From an uncultured Clostridia bacterium (GTDB taxonomy: Bacteria > Bacillota > Clostridia > Oscillospirales > Acutalibacteraceae), in contig CAMCIX010000080.1 of the NCBI GenBank assembly GCA_945875045.1, positions 1-7,001 on the forward strand: 7,001 nt of DNA, written 5' to 3'. Position 1 is the first letter of the stretch. Each line of letters begins with the position of its first letter. Below, piece by piece: positions 1 to 7,001 of this stretch. Below the pieces are notes generated by a model that had not been told where the DNA came from, made no database searches, and was given only the letters and a program-made list of their open reading frames with translations. Made by a program: the position numbers and the translations under genes.

Positions 1-130
1 ATATAATATCAAGTAATTACAATAACAAAATTTATAATTTAACATTATATTAAGTTAAAAGTATAAATCTTAACAAAAACTTAATATATTTTATAGAGTA
101 ACATTTTATCTGTTTAAAAATAAAATATTA
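1..130 (+). promoter_or_regulatory. AT-rich intergenic region, probable promoter region of cotJABC
   Basis: This stretch has only 15 G or C bases in 130 and contains no credible reading frame. It lies directly upstream of a spore-coat operon. In Bacillus subtilis the cotJ operon is read by the mother-cell sigma factor SigE, so a SigE-type promoter is expected here. A weak candidate is CATTTTAT at 102-109 (compare CATACAAT), with an ATA-containing stretch about 14 bases upstream near 84-88. A SigA-like pair, TTAACA at 70-75 and TATAGA at 92-97 with a 16-base spacer, is an equally weak alternative. In DNA this rich in A/T such matches arise easily, so only the general assignment is supported, not a specific promoter. 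Confidence 0.45.
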
Positions 131-210
131 TTGGACAACGCCGCGCGGGGTAGGCTATCAGCACGGCGTTTCTTAGGACGATGCCTGATTGAGGCAGGCT
201 TTGAAAGGAG
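131..210 (+). promoter_or_regulatory. GC-rich, possibly structured 5' leader of cotJA
   Basis: The composition changes abruptly at about 131, from under 12% GC to about 54% GC (131-220), before the cotJA start. Two inverted repeats are visible. AACGCCG at 137-143 pairs perfectly with CGGCGTT at 164-170 around a 20-base loop. TGCCT at 182-186 pairs with AGGCA at 192-196 around a 5-base loop. TAGGC (151-155) in the first loop can also pair with GCCTG (183-187), which would form a pseudoknot or compete with the second hairpin. The segment ends in the cotJA Shine-Dalgarno sequence AAAGGAG at 204-210. The first hairpin is followed by TTTCTT, so it could act as a weak terminator. It matches no riboswitch class I know, and the fold is inferred by eye. 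Confidence 0.3.
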
Positions 211-220
211 AGCTGATTAT

Positions 221-472
221 ATGGACAGACGAATGTTCGATATGTCCGAATTTTATAGGATGACGGACGCTGTAAAAAGCGAGCCGATGAGGGAGGAACG
301 CACCCGTATGTATACAAAAAACGGTGACGAGTGCTCGGATCCGCTTACAATGGTGTTTATTAATATGCAGCCGCTTGACAGCGTTTATCCTGTCTGCGAA
401 GCATATTGCGTCGGAACTTTATTTTCGAATCTCAACAAACCTTTTTTCGGAGGTATGAGCAATGAACGATAA
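221..472 (+). CDS. cotJA: spore coat associated protein CotJA
   Basis: This 83-residue protein has the size and core pattern of the CotJA family. A Leu-Thr-Met-Val stretch is followed by a Gln-Pro-Leu segment, then GTLF at residues 65-68 and LNKPF at 71-75. CotJA proteins sit in the inner spore coat, and in Bacillus CotJA is needed for assembly of CotJC. There are no membrane segments or signal peptide. The start at 221 is chosen because AAAGGAG lies 10 bases upstream and the family length fits. An in-frame TTG at 131 would add 30 residues unlike the family and would cover the leader. The last 11 bases overlap cotJB. Three cysteines (38, 59, 63) are present and could form cross-links in the coat, but that is a guess. 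The assignment is strengthened by the cotJB-cotJC context. Confidence 0.9.
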   Translation: MDRRMFDMSEFYRMTDAVKSEPMREERTRMYTKNGDECSDPLTMVFINMQPLDSVYPVCEAYCVGTLFSNLNKPFFGGMSNER

Positions 473-728
473 GGCTAAGCTTAAAAGGCAGATATATGAG
501 CTTGATTTCGCATTTTACGAGCTGGTGCTGTTTCTCGATTCCCACCCGGCAAACCGCCGCGCTATGGAATTAATGCGTGAGTACAGAGAAAAACGGGAAA
601 AGCTTATTAAAGAGTATGAGGAAAGGTTCGGTAAATATATTGTTACGCTTAAAGACGTACCAATGTCCGACAGCTGGCAGTGGCTTGACAGCCCGTGGCC
701 GTGGGATACCGATTTTATGGAGGGTTAA
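462..728 (+). CDS. cotJB: spore coat protein CotJB
   Basis: This 88-residue protein has the hallmarks of CotJB. An N-terminal helix carries the Leu-Asp-Phe and FLDSHP segments (residues 24-29 for the latter). A charged middle helix rich in Lys, Arg and Glu follows, and then the family's tryptophan-rich tail with WQWL and PWPW near residues 72-81. CotJB is a small inner-coat component made with CotJA and CotJC; its biochemical role is not established. The gene begins inside the end of cotJA (11-base overlap in a different frame) with GGAGG at 449-453, eight bases before the ATG, so translation is probably coupled. It stops three bases before cotJC. Nothing suggests truncation. Confidence 0.92.
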   Translation: MNDKAKLKRQIYELDFAFYELVLFLDSHPANRRAMELMREYREKREKLIKEYEERFGKYIVTLKDVPMSDSWQWLDSPWPWDTDFMEG

Positions 729-731
729 ATT

Positions 732-1349
732 ATGTGGCAATATGAAAAAAAGCTTCAATATCCCGTGAAGATAAAAAATCCTAATCCTAAGTACGCGCAG
801 ATAATTATCACACAATACGGCGGCCCCGATGGGGAAGCCTCTGCGGCGTTGCGCTACCTTACCCAGCGTTACAGCCAACCGTATAACGAGGTAAAGGGAA
901 TGCTTACGGATATAGGTACGGAGGAACTGGCGCATATGGAAATGATTTGCGCTATGGTGCATCAGCTTACGCGCAATCTTACTCCTGAGCAGATAGCAGA
1001 AAGCGGGTTCGCACCGTATTTCGTCGACCATACCAACGGCGTTTATCCAATTGCCGCGTCGGGTATGCCTTGGACGGCGACCTATATTCAAGCAAAGGGC
1101 GACGCAATTACCGACCTGCACGAGGATTTGGCGGCGGAGCAAAAGGCGAGGGTGACTTATGATAATCTTTTAAGGCTGATTGACGACCCCGACATTATCG
1201 AGCCGCTTAAATTTTTGCGCGCGCGTGAGGTTGTGCATTATCAGCGTTTTGGTGAAGCGTTGCGGCTTACCACGGATAGGCTTGACTGCAAGAATTTTTA
1301 TGCGTTCAACCCCGGGTTTGATAAGCTGCGCGGAAAAAAGCGAGGCTGA
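732..1349 (+). CDS. cotJC: spore coat protein CotJC, manganese catalase family
   Basis: This 205-residue ferritin-like four-helix protein belongs to the manganese catalase family. Members of the family break down hydrogen peroxide with a two-manganese centre; CotJC is found in the inner spore coat. All five expected metal ligands can be placed by comparison with the classical enzymes: Glu35 (in GEASA), Glu65 and His68 (in EELAH), Glu136 (in AAEQKAR) and His169 (in REVVH). Catalytic activity is therefore plausible, though the sequence does not prove it. At about 205 residues it is shorter than the classical catalases of about 270 to 300 residues, as is usual for CotJC. GGAGGG at 719-724, overlapping the end of cotJB, sits seven bases before the ATG. 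It is the last gene of the operon and is followed by a hairpin terminator. Confidence 0.95.
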   Translation: MWQYEKKLQYPVKIKNPNPKYAQIIITQYGGPDGEASAALRYLTQRYSQPYNEVKGMLTDIGTEELAHMEMICAMVHQLTRNLTPEQIAESGFAPYFVDHTNGVYPIAASGMPWTATYIQAKGDAITDLHEDLAAEQKARVTYDNLLRLIDDPDIIEPLKFLRAREVVHYQRFGEALRLTTDRLDCKNFYAFNPGFDKLRGKKRG

Positions 1350-1356
1350 AATTAAT

Positions 1357-1405
1357 AAATTCCCGTGTAGGAAAAGCAGTAAAATGCTTGGTTACACGGG
1401 AATTT
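1357..1405. terminator. probable bidirectional intrinsic terminator between convergent operons
   Basis: A perfect 13-base inverted repeat (1357-1369 with 1393-1405, core TTCCCGTGTA) encloses a second small hairpin, AAGCA at 1374-1378 with TGCTT at 1385-1389. It begins eight bases after the cotJC stop and ends 14 bases before the stop of the leftward operon. The ends of the stem are A/T rich (AAATT and AATTTT), so each strand reads into several U residues, but neither side has a long uninterrupted T run. Its position suggests it serves both directions. Efficiency is not known from sequence. Confidence 0.75.
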
Positions 1406-1419
1406 TAATAGGGTAAAAT

Positions 1420-1599
1420 TTATTTTTTGCGGCTTACAAGAAGCGCAATATTAAGCGAGCTTGCAATTACAGCAAAAACTATCAGAAGAAAAAGGGAAAC
1501 AAAAGGCGAAACAGCTTTTATTGTTACAAAAATCAAAGCAAGCGTAAGTAATATAATTACAAACTGCATAATGTAAAAGGTTTTTTCATAGTCCTTCAT
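1420..1599 (-). CDS. small two-helix membrane protein of unknown function
   Basis: This encodes 59 residues, and I do not recognise a family. A short charged N-terminus (MKDYEK) is followed by two hydrophobic stretches, roughly residues 10-27 and 33-55, separated by a Lys-Ala-Val-Ser-Pro turn at 28-32. The tail is Ser-Arg-Lys-Lys. The positive tail fits an N-in/C-in hairpin in the cytoplasmic membrane. The start at 1599 is chosen because a full AGGAGG (plus-strand 1609-1614) lies nine bases upstream. A longer in-frame start at 1656 would run 41 bases into fhs and has no better support. The gene begins 16 bases after the fhs stop and its own stop is just before the shared terminator, so it is probably the last gene of the purL-fhs transcript. 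A link to purine or folate metabolism would be guesswork. Confidence 0.75.
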   Translation of the reverse strand: MKDYEKTFYIMQFVIILLTLALIFVTIKAVSPFVSLFLLIVFAVIASSLNIALLVSRKK

Positions 1600-1615
1600 T
1601 CTGCTTAACCTCCTA

Positions 1616-3292
1616 TCAGAAAAGACCTGTGATTTTGCCGTTTTCGTCAATGTCAATACGCTCTGCGGCGGGGGATTTGGGAAGTCCCGGCATAGTCATA
1701 ATATCGCCGGTGTGCACCACTATAAAGCCCGCGCCCGCAGAGATTTTTACATTTTTAACCGTTACAGTAAAGTCCTCGGGGGCGCCTAATAAAGCGGGGT
1801 TATCCGAAAAGCTGTACTGGGTTTTCGCAATACACACAGGAAGGTTTGAGAAGCCAAGCTCGCTCAATCTTTCAATCTGTTTTTTAGCGGCAGGGAGGAC
1901 GGTAATGCCATTTCCGCCGTAAACCTTTTGAACTACCGCCTCAATCTTGTCTTCAATAGAGCCTTCAAGAGGATAGCTATAGGTGAAGTCGCCCTTTTCT
2001 TCCTCACAAAGGCGCACAACCTCTTTTGCTAATTCCTCGCCGCCCTTGCCGCCGTCAGCCCAAACGGTTGACAGGACTACGTTTACGCCTAATTCCTTGC
2101 ACTTTTCGATAATAAAGCCGATTTCGTTATCGGTGTCGGTCGGGAAACGGTTGACCGCGACAACACAGGGGAGCTTATATACATTCTTAATGTTGGAAAC
2201 GTGGCGCAGAAGATTCGGTATACCCTTTTCAAGGGCGGTTAAATTTTCGGTATCAAGGCTCTTTTTATCGAGACCACCGTGCATTTTAAGGGCGCGTACC
2301 GTGGCTACTACAACCACCGCCGAGGGGGTAAGTCCCGCCGCGCGGCATTTAATATCAAGGAACTTTTCCGCGCCTAAATCCGCGCCGAAGCCCGCCTCGG
2401 TTATTGCGTAATCGGCGGTTTTAAGCGCCATTTTAGTGGCGGTAACCGAGTTACAGCCGTGGGCGATATTCGCAAAGGGTCCGCCGTGAACAAAGGCGGG
2501 AGTACCCTCTAAGGTCTGGACAAGGTTGGGCTTAATAGCGTCTTTCAAGAGAGCCGCCATAGCGCCCGCCGCCTTAAGCTCGCCTGCCGTAACCGGCTTA
2601 TCGTCATAGGTGTAGCCGACAATAATGCGTGAAAGCCTATCTTTAAGGTCGGAAATGGAATTAGACAGACACAGCACCGCCATTATTTCGCTCGCAACGG
2701 TTATATCAAAGCCGTCCTCGCGGGGAACGCCGTTTACCTTGCCGCCCAATCCGTCAACGACAAAGCGGAGCTGTCTGTCGTTCATATCGACGCAGCGTTT
2801 CCATGTGATTTTGCGGGGGTCGATACCAAGGCTATTGCCCTGTTGAATATGATTGTCAAGCATAGCGGCAAGCAGGTTGTTAGCCGCGCCTATTGCGTGG
2901 AAATCTCCCGTAAAGTGCAGGTTAATGTCCTCCATAGGCACTACCTGAGCATAGCCGCCGCCCGCGGCGCCGCCCTTAATTCCGAATACGGGACCTAATG
3001 ACGGCTCGCGAAGCGCCACCGCAACGCTTTTGCCGATACGCTTCATACCGTCCGCAAGACCGATTGTGGTGGTGGTTTTGCCCTCGCCCGCGGGGGTGGG
3101 GGTAATCGCGGTGACAAGTATAAGCTTGCCGTTATCCCTTTGGCTCTCGTTTAAGAGCGAAAGGTCGATTTTTGCCTTGTATTTGCCGTACTGCTCGATG
3201 TATTTTTCGTCGATTCCCGCATTTTTCGCAATTTCGGTAATTGGCCTCATTTCGCACTGCTGAGCTATTTCAATATCAGATAAATAAGCCAT
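1616..3292 (-). CDS. fhs: formate-tetrahydrofolate ligase (10-formyl-THF synthetase)
   Basis: This enzyme joins formate to tetrahydrofolate using ATP to give 10-formyl-THF, ADP and phosphate. It supplies one-carbon units for purine synthesis and, in acetogens, for the methyl branch of the Wood-Ljungdahl pathway. It acts in the cytoplasm and known enzymes are homotetramers. At 558 residues it has the normal bacterial length. The nucleotide-binding loop [11 protein letters not shown] is at residues 64-74. The first family signature, [11 protein letters not shown], is at 104-114, and the second, [12 protein letters not shown], at 329-340. The ATG at 3292 is preceded by AGGAG seven bases upstream, touching the purL stop codon. 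The gap to purL is 11 bases, so the two are almost certainly co-transcribed and perhaps translationally coupled. Nothing is missing or broken. Whether the organism uses it for acetogenesis cannot be judged from this window. Confidence 0.97.
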   Translation of the reverse strand: MAYLSDIEIAQQCEMRPITEIAKNAGIDEKYIEQYGKYKAKIDLSLLNESQRDNGKLILVTAITPTPAGEGKTTTTIGLADGMKRIGKSVAVALREPSLGPVFGIKGGAAGGGYAQVVPMEDINLHFTGDFHAIGAANNLLAAMLDNHIQQGNSLGIDPRKITWKRCVDMNDRQLRFVVDGLGGKVNGVPREDGFDITVASEIMAVLCLSNSISDLKDRLSRIIVGYTYDDKPVTAGELKAAGAMAALLKDAIKPNLVQTLEGTPAFVHGGPFANIAHGCNSVTATKMALKTADYAITEAGFGADLGAEKFLDIKCRAAGLTPSAVVVVATVRALKMHGGLDKKSLDTENLTALEKGIPNLLRHVSNIKNVYKLPCVVAVNRFPTDTDNEIGFIIEKCKELGVNVVLSTVWADGGKGGEELAKEVVRLCEEEKGDFTYSYPLEGSIEDKIEAVVQKVYGGNGITVLPAAKKQIERLSELGFSNLPVCIAKTQYSFSDNPALLGAPEDFTVTVKNVKISAGAGFIVVHTGDIMTMPGLPKSPAAERIDIDENGKITGLF

Positions 3293-3303
3293 TTTTGGTC
3301 TCC

Positions 3304-6300
3304 TTACTTAAAGTATTTTACCGCGGAACGGAACATTTTTATATCGTAGTTGCCCAAAACATTTTTGTATAGGTCGGTCGCATACCGCTCGGAATGACCC
3401 ATTTTGCCGAATACTCTGCCGTCGGGCGAGGTGATACCCTCGATGGCGTACATAGAGTCGTTGGGGTTGAAGTGAACGTCACTTGTGGCGTTTCCGCTTA
3501 AATCTACATACTGGGTGGCAATCTGACCGTTTTCCGCTAATTTCATAATCAGCTCCTCATCGGCGATAAAGCGACCCTCGCCGTGGGAAATCGGCACGCT
3601 GTAAATCTCGCCCACATTGGTCTCGGCAAGCCACGGCGACTTGTTGGAGGCAATTCTGGTGCGGACTATCTTAGACTGGTGGCGGGATATTGTGTTAAAT
3701 GTAAGTGTCGGGCAATGCTCGTCGGTATCGATAATCTTACCGTAGGGGACAAGACCGAGCTTAATTAAAGCTTGGAATCCGTTACAGATACCGCACATAA
3801 GACCGTCTCTGTCCTCAAGTAAACGGGTGACCTCTTCCTTAACAGCGGCGTTTCTGAAAAACGCGGTTATAAACTTGCCGCTGCCGTCAGGCTCGTCACC
3901 GCCGGAAAATCCGCCGGGGATAAATACCATCTGCGCCGCTTTAAGCTTTTCTGCAAAGCTGTCAACGCTCCTTGCAACCGCAGAGGGGGTAAGGTTATTA
4001 ATGACGAAAATTTCAGGCTCAGCGCCCGCGTCACGCATAACCTTTGCGCTGTCGTACTCGCAGTTTGTACCGGGGAAAACAGGAATAAGCACGCGGGGCT
4101 TAGCGGTTTTAACAGCAGGGGAGACACGCTTTTCAGCCGTGTATGAAAAGTTCTTCATAGGCGACTTACTGTCGGGTATATTACAGCGGTAAACGCTTTC
4201 AAGCTTGCTTTCGTAGATGTTTAATAAAGTATCAAGCTCAATTTCTTCCGGCTTAAAGGTAAGCTTACCGTCGTCTGTTACATTACCTATATCAATTGCA
4301 TCATCTACATCCTCGGTAACCTCAAGAATAAAGCTTCCGTAGCAATAGCTGAAAATAGCTCTTTCGCACATACTCGGGTGGAACTTAAAGCCTAAGCCGT
4401 TACCGAAGCACATCTTCATAATCGCCTCGGCTATGCCGCCCAAGGTTGGGGTATATGCGGAAAGCACCTTACCCTCACGCATAAGCTCGGTTACACGGTT
4501 AAATATTCTAATCTGTGACTTTGTGTTAGGTAGGTTTGTCTCCTCATCATAAATCGGAGCCAATAATACTACTTTACTGCCCGCCTTTTTAAATTCGGGA
4601 GATATTATGTTTTTAGTTTTTGAGGTTGTAACCGCAAAGGAAACCAGGGTAGGGGGAACGTCAAGCTGTTCAAAGCTTCCGCTCATTGAGTCCTTTCCGC
4701 CGATAGAGCCGATTCCGTATTCGGTCTGCGCTTTAAACGCACCTAAGAGAGCCGCAAGCGGTTTACCCCAACGCTTGCTGTCCTTGCCTAAGCGCTCGAA
4801 ATACTCTTGGAAAGTTAAATAAACGTCCTTAAATTCAGCACCCGTAGCAATAAGCTTGCAGACCGACTCCACAACCGCCAAATAAGCGCCGTGGTAGGGG
4901 CTTTTCTCGGTGATAAAGGGGTTATAGCCCCACGCCATCAAGGAGCAATCGTCGGTGTGCTTCTTTTCCACGGAAATTTTTTGTACCATTGCCTGAATTG
5001 GGGTGAGCTGATTTTTGCCGCCAAAGGGCATAAGCACAGTGCCCGCGCCTATGGTAGAGTCAAACTGCTCGGAAAGACCGCGCTTTGAGCAGATGTTAAG
5101 GTCGTCTGCAAGTGCCTTGTAGTTTTCAGTAAATCCGCCCGCAACAGGTATGTTATAGTCCAGCGGCTTTTCAACCGTAGCGGTAATATGCTTCCCGGCA
5201 CCGTTGGAATTTAAAAATTCGCGGCTGATATTAACTATTTCCTTGCCGTTCCAGCGCATTACAAGCCGCGGTTCGGCGGTTACAATCGCAACGGGGGTTG
5301 CCTCCAGGTTTTCCTCGTTTGCAAGGGCTATAAAGGCGTCAACATTTTCTTTTTCAACAACGACCGCCATGCTTTCCTCGGCTTCTCTGAGAGCTAACGC
5401 TGGGCCGTCAATGCCGCCGTAGTTTTTCGGTACTGCGTTACGGTCAATGTTAAGTCCGTCTGCAAGCTCGCCGACCGCAACCGAAACGCCGCCTGCGCCG
5501 AAGTCGTTACAGCGCTTAATCATACGGGTGGCGGTGGGGTTTCTGAAGAGCCTTTGGAGCTTTCTTTCCTCGGGCGCGTTACCCTTTTGAACCTCCGCAC
5601 CGCAGGTTTCAAGGGATTCCATGGTGTGGGATTTTGAGGAGCCTGTCGCTCCGCCGCAGCCGTCTCTGCCTGTTCTGCCGCCCAAAAGGATTACAATATC
5701 ACCGGGGTCGGGACATTCGCGCCTTACGTTTTCGGCGGGGGCGGCGGCAATTACCGCGCCTATTTCCATACGCTTTGCGGCGTAGCCGTCATGATAAATT
5801 TCGTCAACAATGCCGGTCGCAAGACCTATTTGGTTGCCGTATGAAGAATATCCGTCTGCCGCGGTGGTTACAAGCTTTCTTTGGGGGAGCTTTCCGGGAA
5901 TAGTCTCGCTAACTTTTTTAAGCGGGTTTGCCGCACCTGTTACCCGCATTGCGCCGTAAACATAGGATCTGCCCGAAAGCGGGTCGCGGATAGCGCCGCC
6001 AATGCAGGTCGCCGCGCCGCCGAAAGGCTCGATTTCGGTCGGGTGGTTGTGGGTCTCATTCTTGAAAAGCAAGAGCCAGTCTTCGGCTTTACCGTCAACG
6101 TCAACCTTAATTTTTACGGTGCAGGCGTTGATTTCCTCGGATTCGTCTAATTTTTCAAGCTTGCCCTGTGCTTTTAAGTATTTTACCGCGACGGTAGCTA
6201 AGTCCATAAGGCATATAGGCTTAGTTTTTCCTAATTCCTTGCGGACATTCAGATAGTCGTTGTATGCGCTCTGTAACAGCTCGTCCTCAAAAACCGCGCC

Positions 6301-6996
6301 GTCAAGATTGGTTAAAAATGTGGTGTGGCGGCAATGATCCGACCAATAGGTGTCAATCATTCTGATTTCGGTCATTGTCGGGTTGCGGTGCTCGGATTTA
6401 AAGTAGTCCTGACAAAAGGCAATATCATCCGCGTCCATTGCAAGGCTGTACTGCTTTACAAAGCTTTCAAGCCCCGCGCGGTCAAGGTCGATAAAGCCGT
6501 CAAGGGTGGCTACCGTTTCGGGAATTTCGTAATCTGTGGCTAAGGTTTCGGGCTTATTAAGAGCCGCTTCGCGCGCCTCGACAGGGTTAATAACGTGTTT
6601 TTTGATCGCGTTAAGCTCCGATTCGGTAATATCTCCGTAAAGCATATACACCTTTGCGGTGCGGATTACGGGGCGGTCGCCCTTTGAGATAAGCTGAATA
6701 CACTGCGCCGCCGAATCCGCGCGCTGGTCGAACTGACCGGGGAGATATTCGACTGCAAAAACCTGCGCGCCGTCGTTTTTAAGCTCTGTATATGTAATAT
6801 CGAGCTGCGGCTCGGAAAACACGGTTTGAACCGCGTAGTTGAATAATTCCTCTGTTATATTCTCCGCGTCATAGCGGTTGATTACGCGAACGCCTGTAAC
6901 CGAGCTTATCTGCAAAAGCCCGTTAATGTCCGAAAGGAGCGCTCTTGCTTCATGTGCAAGCTCCTTTTTCTTTTCGGTAAATACGCGGTATACCAT
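3304..6996 (-). CDS. purL: phosphoribosylformylglycinamidine (FGAM) synthase, single-chain form with glutaminase domain
   Basis: This catalyses the fourth step of de novo purine synthesis: FGAR, glutamine and ATP give FGAM, glutamate, ADP and phosphate. The 1230 residues fuse what other Firmicutes encode as purS, purL and purQ. Approximate layout: a PurS-like N-terminal part to about residue 160; a linker; two AIR-synthase-type halves with WSDHCRH at 218-224, KNETHNH at 312-318, [11 protein letters not shown] from 439, DFGAGG from 498 and GGKDSMSG at 766-773; and a class I glutaminase from about 966 to the end. The glutaminase triad is visible as Cys1071 (GICNG), His1201 and Glu1203 (GHSER). 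The MVYR start at 6996 resembles other clostridial proteins, but only five bases lie upstream in the window, so its ribosome binding site and any riboswitch are not visible. It is the first visible gene of the leftward operon, and fhs follows 11 bases after its stop. Confidence 0.96.
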   Translation of the reverse strand: MVYRVFTEKKKELAHEARALLSDINGLLQISSVTGVRVINRYDAENITEELFNYAVQTVFSEPQLDITYTELKNDGAQVFAVEYLPGQFDQRADSAAQCIQLISKGDRPVIRTAKVYMLYGDITESELNAIKKHVINPVEAREAALNKPETLATDYEIPETVATLDGFIDLDRAGLESFVKQYSLAMDADDIAFCQDYFKSEHRNPTMTEIRMIDTYWSDHCRHTTFLTNLDGAVFEDELLQSAYNDYLNVRKELGKTKPICLMDLATVAVKYLKAQGKLEKLDESEEINACTVKIKVDVDGKAEDWLLLFKNETHNHPTEIEPFGGAATCIGGAIRDPLSGRSYVYGAMRVTGAANPLKKVSETIPGKLPQRKLVTTAADGYSSYGNQIGLATGIVDEIYHDGYAAKRMEIGAVIAAAPAENVRRECPDPGDIVILLGGRTGRDGCGGATGSSKSHTMESLETCGAEVQKGNAPEERKLQRLFRNPTATRMIKRCNDFGAGGVSVAVGELADGLNIDRNAVPKNYGGIDGPALALREAEESMAVVVEKENVDAFIALANEENLEATPVAIVTAEPRLVMRWNGKEIVNISREFLNSNGAGKHITATVEKPLDYNIPVAGGFTENYKALADDLNICSKRGLSEQFDSTIGAGTVLMPFGGKNQLTPIQAMVQKISVEKKHTDDCSLMAWGYNPFITEKSPYHGAYLAVVESVCKLIATGAEFKDVYLTFQEYFERLGKDSKRWGKPLAALLGAFKAQTEYGIGSIGGKDSMSGSFEQLDVPPTLVSFAVTTSKTKNIISPEFKKAGSKVVLLAPIYDEETNLPNTKSQIRIFNRVTELMREGKVLSAYTPTLGGIAEAIMKMCFGNGLGFKFHPSMCERAIFSYCYGSFILEVTEDVDDAIDIGNVTDDGKLTFKPEEIELDTLLNIYESKLESVYRCNIPDSKSPMKNFSYTAEKRVSPAVKTAKPRVLIPVFPGTNCEYDSAKVMRDAGAEPEIFVINNLTPSAVARSVDSFAEKLKAAQMVFIPGGFSGGDEPDGSGKFITAFFRNAAVKEEVTRLLEDRDGLMCGICNGFQALIKLGLVPYGKIIDTDEHCPTLTFNTISRHQSKIVRTRIASNKSPWLAETNVGEIYSVPISHGEGRFIADEELIMKLAENGQIATQYVDLSGNATSDVHFNPNDSMYAIEGITSPDGRVFGKMGHSERYATDLYKNVLGNYDIKMFRSAVKYFK

Positions 6997-7001
6997 TATT
7001 T

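Noticed and set aside
38..59. Inverted repeat TTTAAC/GTTAAA as an operator
   Set aside because: A six-base A/T-rich palindrome in DNA with under 12% GC is expected by chance and does not extend in either direction.
184..208. Hammerhead-like core (CTGATTGA followed by GAAA)
   Set aside because: The first box has an extra base compared with CTGATGA, the bases between the boxes do not form a proper stem II, and no closing stems I and III are visible.
131..220. N-terminal extension of CotJA from an in-frame TTG at 131
   Set aside because: The added 30 residues are Arg/Ala rich and unlike the CotJA family, there is no Shine-Dalgarno before the TTG, and ATG 221 has AAAGGAG ten bases upstream with normal family length.
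570..1142. 190-codon open frame on the minus strand opposite cotJB and cotJC
   Set aside because: It lies entirely antisense to two well-supported coat genes, has no recognisable domain, and its composition is that expected of a shadow frame.
1600..1656. Longer start for the 59-aa membrane protein
   Set aside because: It would overlap fhs by 41 bases and skip the near-ideal AGGAGG at 1609-1614 placed nine bases before ATG 1599.
1983..2411. Plus-strand open frame of 142 codons opposite fhs, and similar ones opposite purL (for example 3827-4192)
   Set aside because: They are antisense shadows of highly conserved genes, low-complexity in Ser/Pro/Arg, with no ribosome binding context or known domain.

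Overview
The window looks like a piece of chromosome from an endospore-forming, low-to-moderate GC Clostridia-type Firmicute, possibly of the Oscillospiraceae/Ruminococcaceae kind. The grounds are a cotJABC spore-coat operon, the single-chain clostridial form of FGAM synthase, a bacterial formate-tetrahydrofolate ligase, and strong AGGAGG-type ribosome binding sites before most genes. The taxonomic guess rests on gene content and style, not on a marker gene.

Layout. Positions 1-130 are almost pure A/T (15 G/C bases in 130) and hold no gene. They are the likely promoter region of the rightward operon. At about 131 the composition jumps to about 54% GC for a 90-base leader with short inverted repeats. 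Three tightly packed plus-strand genes follow: cotJA (221-472), cotJB (462-728) and cotJC (732-1349), encoding inner spore-coat proteins, the last related to manganese catalase. A hairpin at 1357-1405 sits in the 70-base gap between the convergent operons and probably stops transcription from both sides.

The rest is a leftward operon read from the right edge: purL (6996-3304, 1230 aa, FGAM synthase with its own glutaminase domain), then fhs (3292-1616, 558 aa, 10-formyl-THF synthesis), then a 59-aa two-helix membrane protein (1599-1420). Spacings of 11 and 16 bases, each with a Shine-Dalgarno sequence, indicate one transcript. Fhs makes the formyl donor used at other steps of the same purine pathway that PurL serves, so the pairing is sensible. 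The role of the membrane protein is unknown.

Overall this is mostly ordinary core genome plus a sporulation operon. I see no mobile element, CRISPR, tRNA, rRNA or defence system. The least explained parts are the GC-rich cotJ leader and the small membrane protein at the end of the purine operon.
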